Source of the DNA: JAFGBH01 sp964430915
GTDB lineage: Bacteria; Desulfobacterota; Syntrophia; Syntrophales; UBA2210
Direction: 5' to 3'
Length of the DNA stretch: 9,500 nucleotides
Assembly (NCBI GenBank): GCA_964430915.1
Contig: CAYSHT010000085.1
Span: forward strand, 1-9,500
Both the position numbers and the translations under genes were made by a program. Shown piece by piece: positions 7,593 through 9,500 of the stretch. Each line of letters opens with the position of its first letter. Within the stretch, counting starts at the first letter, position 1. The notes beneath the pieces were generated by a model. That model did no database searches, was not told the DNA's origin, and was given only the letters and a program-made list of their open reading frames with translations.

Positions 7593-7626
7593 TTCTCAGG
7601 CGCGACAGTATGGTCGTGCCTGAGAA
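7593..7626. repeat. Long 14-bp hairpin downstream of purL
   Basis: TTCTCAGGCGCGAC (7593-7606) pairs with GTCGTGCCTGAGAA (7613-7626) over 14 base pairs, with a single G-T wobble and a 6-base loop AGTATG. It sits in the 203-base gap between purL and the next gene. A run of six T lies at 7636-7641, 9 bases past the stem, too far for a standard terminator. It could be a transcript 3' end, a processing site or one copy of a dispersed palindromic repeat. The rest of the gap shows no gene I can support. Confidence 0.7.
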
Positions 7627-7705
7627 GCATACATGTTTTTTCCAGCCTTCCTCAGCTGCCCGGATCTTTCCCGCTATGGCGCGACGGGAGTAACAGGATA
7701 TACCC

Positions 7706-8179
7706 ATGAACAGCATTATCATCGCCATAGTGGTCGCTTTTATTGTCTGGCTCTCCATAAGGAGCGGCAGGCGAATGAAGGAGAAAAAGACACGCCTCAA
7801 AAGCGAGGCGGAAAAGAAAACGATACCTCGTATCGGCACACCGGGAACGATAACGAAGGAACAGACCGAACGGCTGAGGGAAAACCTCTTCGAGCCGTTG
7901 AAGGGCTGGAGCTTTGAAGAAGCTGCGCTTATGCTCGATACAACAGCCTATCTGCGCGCGGTTTTTTCGAAGATTGCAGGCCTGAAGGACCCTCCCTTCG
8001 ATGCGCAGAACGAACTTCTCGTCTTTATACTCAACGATGAGCAACTTCGTGACCATGCCAGAAGCTGGGGAGAAGAGCGGCGTAATCGGGGAAGTGATGG
8101 CGAAGTGACTGAACTTCCGGAGGACGAAGAGTTCAAGCGTATTGCTGCAGAAGCACTAAGACTCGCCGGAAAAAAATGA
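7706..8179 (+). CDS. Small single-pass membrane protein of unknown function
   Basis: I do not recognise this 157-residue protein. Residues about 2-18 (NSIIIAIVVAFIVWLSI) form one membrane anchor, followed by a strongly basic stretch (RSGRRMKEKKTRLK), so the rest should lie in the cytoplasm. Residues about 50-125 look like a compact helical domain (LRENLFEPLKGWSFEEAALMLDTTAYLRAVF), and residues 126-140 are charged and probably disordered. There are no Cys residues or metal motifs, so an enzyme is unlikely from what can be seen. AGGA at 7695-7698 sits 7 bases before the ATG, and codon use resembles the neighbours. The gene ends 4 bases from the end of the convergent gene. A protein-protein scaffold or envelope-associated role would be a guess. 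Confidence 0.7.
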   Translation: MNSIIIAIVVAFIVWLSIRSGRRMKEKKTRLKSEAEKKTIPRIGTPGTITKEQTERLRENLFEPLKGWSFEEAALMLDTTAYLRAVFSKIAGLKDPPFDAQNELLVFILNDEQLRDHARSWGEERRNRGSDGEVTELPEDEEFKRIAAEALRLAGKK

Positions 8180-8183
8180 TCCT

Positions 8184-9254
8184 CTAACTACCCGGCATAA
8201 TCGTCTCTCCGTGCATGAGAATCATAAACTCGCCGGGATCAACATTTCGCTTCTTTCTTGCTTTGATTAAACGCTCTGGAGGTTCATCGAGCGGTTCGTC
8301 GGTGAGTACAAAGGTTCCCCAGTGTATGGCCACCGATTTTTTCGACTTCAAATCCAGATGGACCTGGAGTGCCTCTTCGGGATTTACATGCTGATCCTTC
8401 ATAAACCAGCGCGGCTCGTAGGCCCCGATCGGTATCGCCGCCAGATCGAAGGGACCGAGCTTCTCACCAATATCTTCGTAAATGGGCGAATAGCCGCAGT
8501 CGCCAAAGAAGATAAACCGGAAATCATCGGCAGCCACCACCCATCCCGCCCATAACACGTCATTGTGTGAAAGAAGATTTCGCTTACTCCAGTGATGCAT
8601 CGGTACGGCTATGATTTTAAGATCTCCCAGATCATGGCTCGCCCACCAGTCAAGCTCGATGACACGATTGATACCGAGGTCCTCAAACCACTGCTTCATC
8701 TTCAGTGGTACGAAAAAGATTGTTTTGTCTCCCCCTTCACGCCGGAAGAGACCTTCGATGGTTTTTCTGTCCAGATGATCGTAATGATTGTGCGAGATAA
8801 TGACCGCATCGATGGGCGGAAGATTTTCCATGGTGAGGCCGGGCGGCGTCATCCGCCGCGGTCCTGCCCACTCAACCGGTGACGCACGTTCCGAAAGATG
8901 GGGGTCCGTGAGGATGTTCTTCCCCTTTAACTGAAAAAGAATTGTCGAATGGCCGATCCAGGTGAGCGTCGTATGGTTGCGATTCGATCTCAAAAAGGAG
9001 GGGTCGTTCTCCGCCATCGGAAAATCATACCGTTTTTCAGCAGGGTCGTCCTTCCCGATACGACTCAGGCGCCACTTGATGAAATCAAAGAATTTCTTGC
9101 TCTTCGATCCGTAAATATTCTTAAAAACTTTCCCGGTATGGTGCGTTTCACCGGCAAAAGAATCTCGCGGGAACATGCCAACCAGGGGAAAAAAGATCAG
9201 AGCCCCGATAAACAATGCTTTTTTTATGTGTAAACCGGCCCAGAATTTCGACAT
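8184..9254 (-). CDS. NAPE-PLD-like metallo-beta-lactamase-fold hydrolase, exported
   Basis: From the chosen start the protein has 356 residues and matches the N-acyl-phosphatidylethanolamine phospholipase D-type branch of the metallo-beta-lactamase superfamily. Signatures are TWIGHSTILFQ (98-108), ILTDPHLSERASP (114-126), SHNHYDHLD (154-162; His155, His157, Asp159 and His160 as dinuclear zinc ligands), ELDWW (200-204), MHHWSKR (219-225; His221), FGDCGY (250-255; Asp252), IPIGAYEPRWFM (274-285) and HWGTF (311-315; His311). These line up with the metal ligands of human NAPE-PLD. Residues 1-36 resemble a signal peptide: KK, then ALFIGALIFFPLVGMF, then a possible cleavage after Ser-Phe-Ala or Gly. 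The protein is probably periplasmic or membrane-held. The frame stays open back to an ATG at 9371, but that part crosses two GC-rich hairpins and does not resemble the family, so I start at 9254 although no clear ribosome site precedes it. The substrate is not certain. Confidence 0.88.
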   Translation of the reverse strand: MSKFWAGLHIKKALFIGALIFFPLVGMFPRDSFAGETHHTGKVFKNIYGSKSKKFFDFIKWRLSRIGKDDPAEKRYDFPMAENDPSFLRSNRNHTTLTWIGHSTILFQLKGKNILTDPHLSERASPVEWAGPRRMTPPGLTMENLPPIDAVIISHNHYDHLDRKTIEGLFRREGGDKTIFFVPLKMKQWFEDLGINRVIELDWWASHDLGDLKIIAVPMHHWSKRNLLSHNDVLWAGWVVAADDFRFIFFGDCGYSPIYEDIGEKLGPFDLAAIPIGAYEPRWFMKDQHVNPEEALQVHLDLKSKKSVAIHWGTFVLTDEPLDEPPERLIKARKKRNVDPGEFMILMHGETIMPGS

Positions 9255-9277
9255 TTGAATTAAACAGCAAGCGCATT

Positions 9278-9297
9278 CCCCGCTGCTTTCGGCGGGG
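9278..9297. repeat. GC-rich hairpin A
   Basis: CCCCGCTG (9278-9285) pairs with CGGCGGGG (9290-9297), with one T-G wobble and a 4-base CTTT loop. It lies 23 bases upstream of the hydrolase start, so it would be in the 5' leader of that mRNA. The 9-mer ATTCCCCGC that opens it (9275-9283) recurs at hairpin B. Confidence 0.65.
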
Positions 9298-9307
9298 TTA
9301 GCGAGCG

Positions 9308-9334
9308 AATATAAATAAACCTTTTCCTTAACAA
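9308..9334 (-). promoter_or_regulatory. Possible promoter for the leftward hydrolase gene
   Basis: On the - strand, TTGTTA (9334 down to 9329) and TATATT (9313 down to 9308) are separated by 15 bases, a little short for a sigma70-type promoter. They lie between hairpins A and B. Transcription from here would start close to hairpin A and read into the gene starting at 9254. The evidence is only partial consensus matches. Confidence 0.3.
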
Positions 9335-9341
9335 TCGGAGA

Positions 9342-9365
9342 TTCCCCGCAACTTGTTGCGGGGAA
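9342..9365. repeat. GC-rich hairpin B
   Basis: TTCCCCGCAAC (9342-9352) is the exact reverse complement of GTTGCGGGGAA (9355-9365), leaving only a TT centre. In practice this is a 10-bp stem with a 4-base loop. No T-run follows on either strand, so an intrinsic terminator is unlikely. It opens with ATTCCCCGC at 9341-9349, the same 9-mer as hairpin A. Confidence 0.75.
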
Positions 9366-9448
9366 ATCCAATCCTCACACGACAATGAAGTGCGACTCAT
9401 TGCACGAACGCCCATTTACCTATATTGTGTACATCAAATCGGGAGAGT

Positions 9449-9477
9449 GAAGCTCCCCGCCCACGGGGCGGGGCTTC
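9449..9477. repeat. GC-rich hairpin C
   Basis: CCCCGCCC (9455-9462) pairs with GGGCGGGG (9466-9473) around a 3-base ACG loop. After a 2-base bulge (CT, 9453-9454), GAAG (9449-9452) pairs with CTTC (9474-9477). GGGA at 9441-9444 and TCCC at 9476-9479 offer an alternative outer pairing. No T-run follows immediately. It shares the CCCCGC core with the other two hairpins. Confidence 0.7.
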
Positions 9478-9500
9478 CCGGTAAGGAATATGTTTGTTTT

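Larger units (their letters stand above)
9255..9500. other. Gene-free right edge with a hairpin cluster
   Basis: No coding region here is supported. The stretch contains three separate GC-rich hairpins built on CCCCGC/GCGGGG, a 6-bp inverted repeat CAATGA/TCATTG at 9383-9402, and a possible promoter for the leftward hydrolase gene. An ATG at 9490 follows TAAGGA closely, but only three codons remain before the edge, so a gene there cannot be judged. Confidence 0.6.

Noticed and set aside
7593..7641. Rho-independent terminator after purL
   Set aside because: The stem is strong, but the six-T run begins 9 bases past it, so I list only the hairpin.
7502..7693. 63-codon frame whose ATG overlaps the purL stop
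   Set aside because: The overlap looks like translational coupling, but the frame runs through the 14-bp hairpin and its Arg-rich product looks like translated noncoding DNA; no ribosome site supports it.
7486..7839. 117-codon - strand frame between purL and the small membrane protein gene
   Set aside because: It spans the hairpin gap and the start of the real + strand gene; no ribosome site or family resemblance.
9255..9371. N-terminal extension of the hydrolase gene to the ATG at 9371
   Set aside because: The 39 extra residues are encoded by palindromic DNA and precede a clean signal peptide, so they are most likely not translated.
9275..9480. CRISPR array
   Set aside because: The repeats are palindromes of different lengths and spacing, not regular direct repeats with equal-length spacers.

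Overview
The window reads as ordinary, densely packed chromosomal DNA of an anaerobic Gram-negative bacterium. I would guess a Desulfobacterota (former Deltaproteobacteria) lineage such as the syntrophic Syntrophia-type groups. The hints are a sodium-pump type decarboxylase beta subunit, a stand-alone PurL, a GlmM with the sequence style of that group, roughly even GC content and a periplasmic-looking NAPE-PLD-like hydrolase. This placement is an impression from protein style, not a proof.

Layout, left to right. Six genes lie on the + strand. (1) 79-1422 encodes a beta subunit of the Na+-translocating carboxylic-acid decarboxylase family (OadB/GcdB/MmdB). It carries an unusual biotinyl/lipoyl-like domain inserted after the second membrane segment and a Glu where the family has its key Asp. 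(2) 1485-2675 encodes a membrane-anchored YkuE-type metallophosphoesterase. (3) 2803-4152 is glmM, behind a plausible sigma70-type promoter. (4) 4179-5204, 26 bases downstream, is a NagB-family glucosamine-6-phosphate deaminase-like protein with an altered active-site loop and a 47-residue insertion. (5) 5298-7502 is purL. (6) 7706-8179 encodes a small single-pass membrane protein of unknown function, preceded by a long perfect-looking hairpin. Convergent to it and only 4 bases away, the - strand gene at 8184-9254 encodes an NAPE-PLD-like metallo-beta-lactamase-fold hydrolase with a signal peptide. The last ~245 bases (9255-9500) hold no gene I can support but contain three GC-rich hairpins sharing a CCCCGC core.

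How they may work together. glmM and the nagB-like gene are tightly linked and handle the same metabolite, glucosamine-6-phosphate, at the entry to UDP-GlcNAc, peptidoglycan and LPS synthesis. The decarboxylase beta subunit would couple decarboxylation of a carboxybiotin-linked substrate to Na+ export, but its partner subunits are not in the window. The remaining genes look like unrelated housekeeping neighbours.

I find no phage genes, CRISPR array, tRNA, rRNA or transposase gene. The points most worth a second look are the domain-inserted decarboxylase beta subunit and the altered NagB active site. The hairpin cluster at the right edge comes next.
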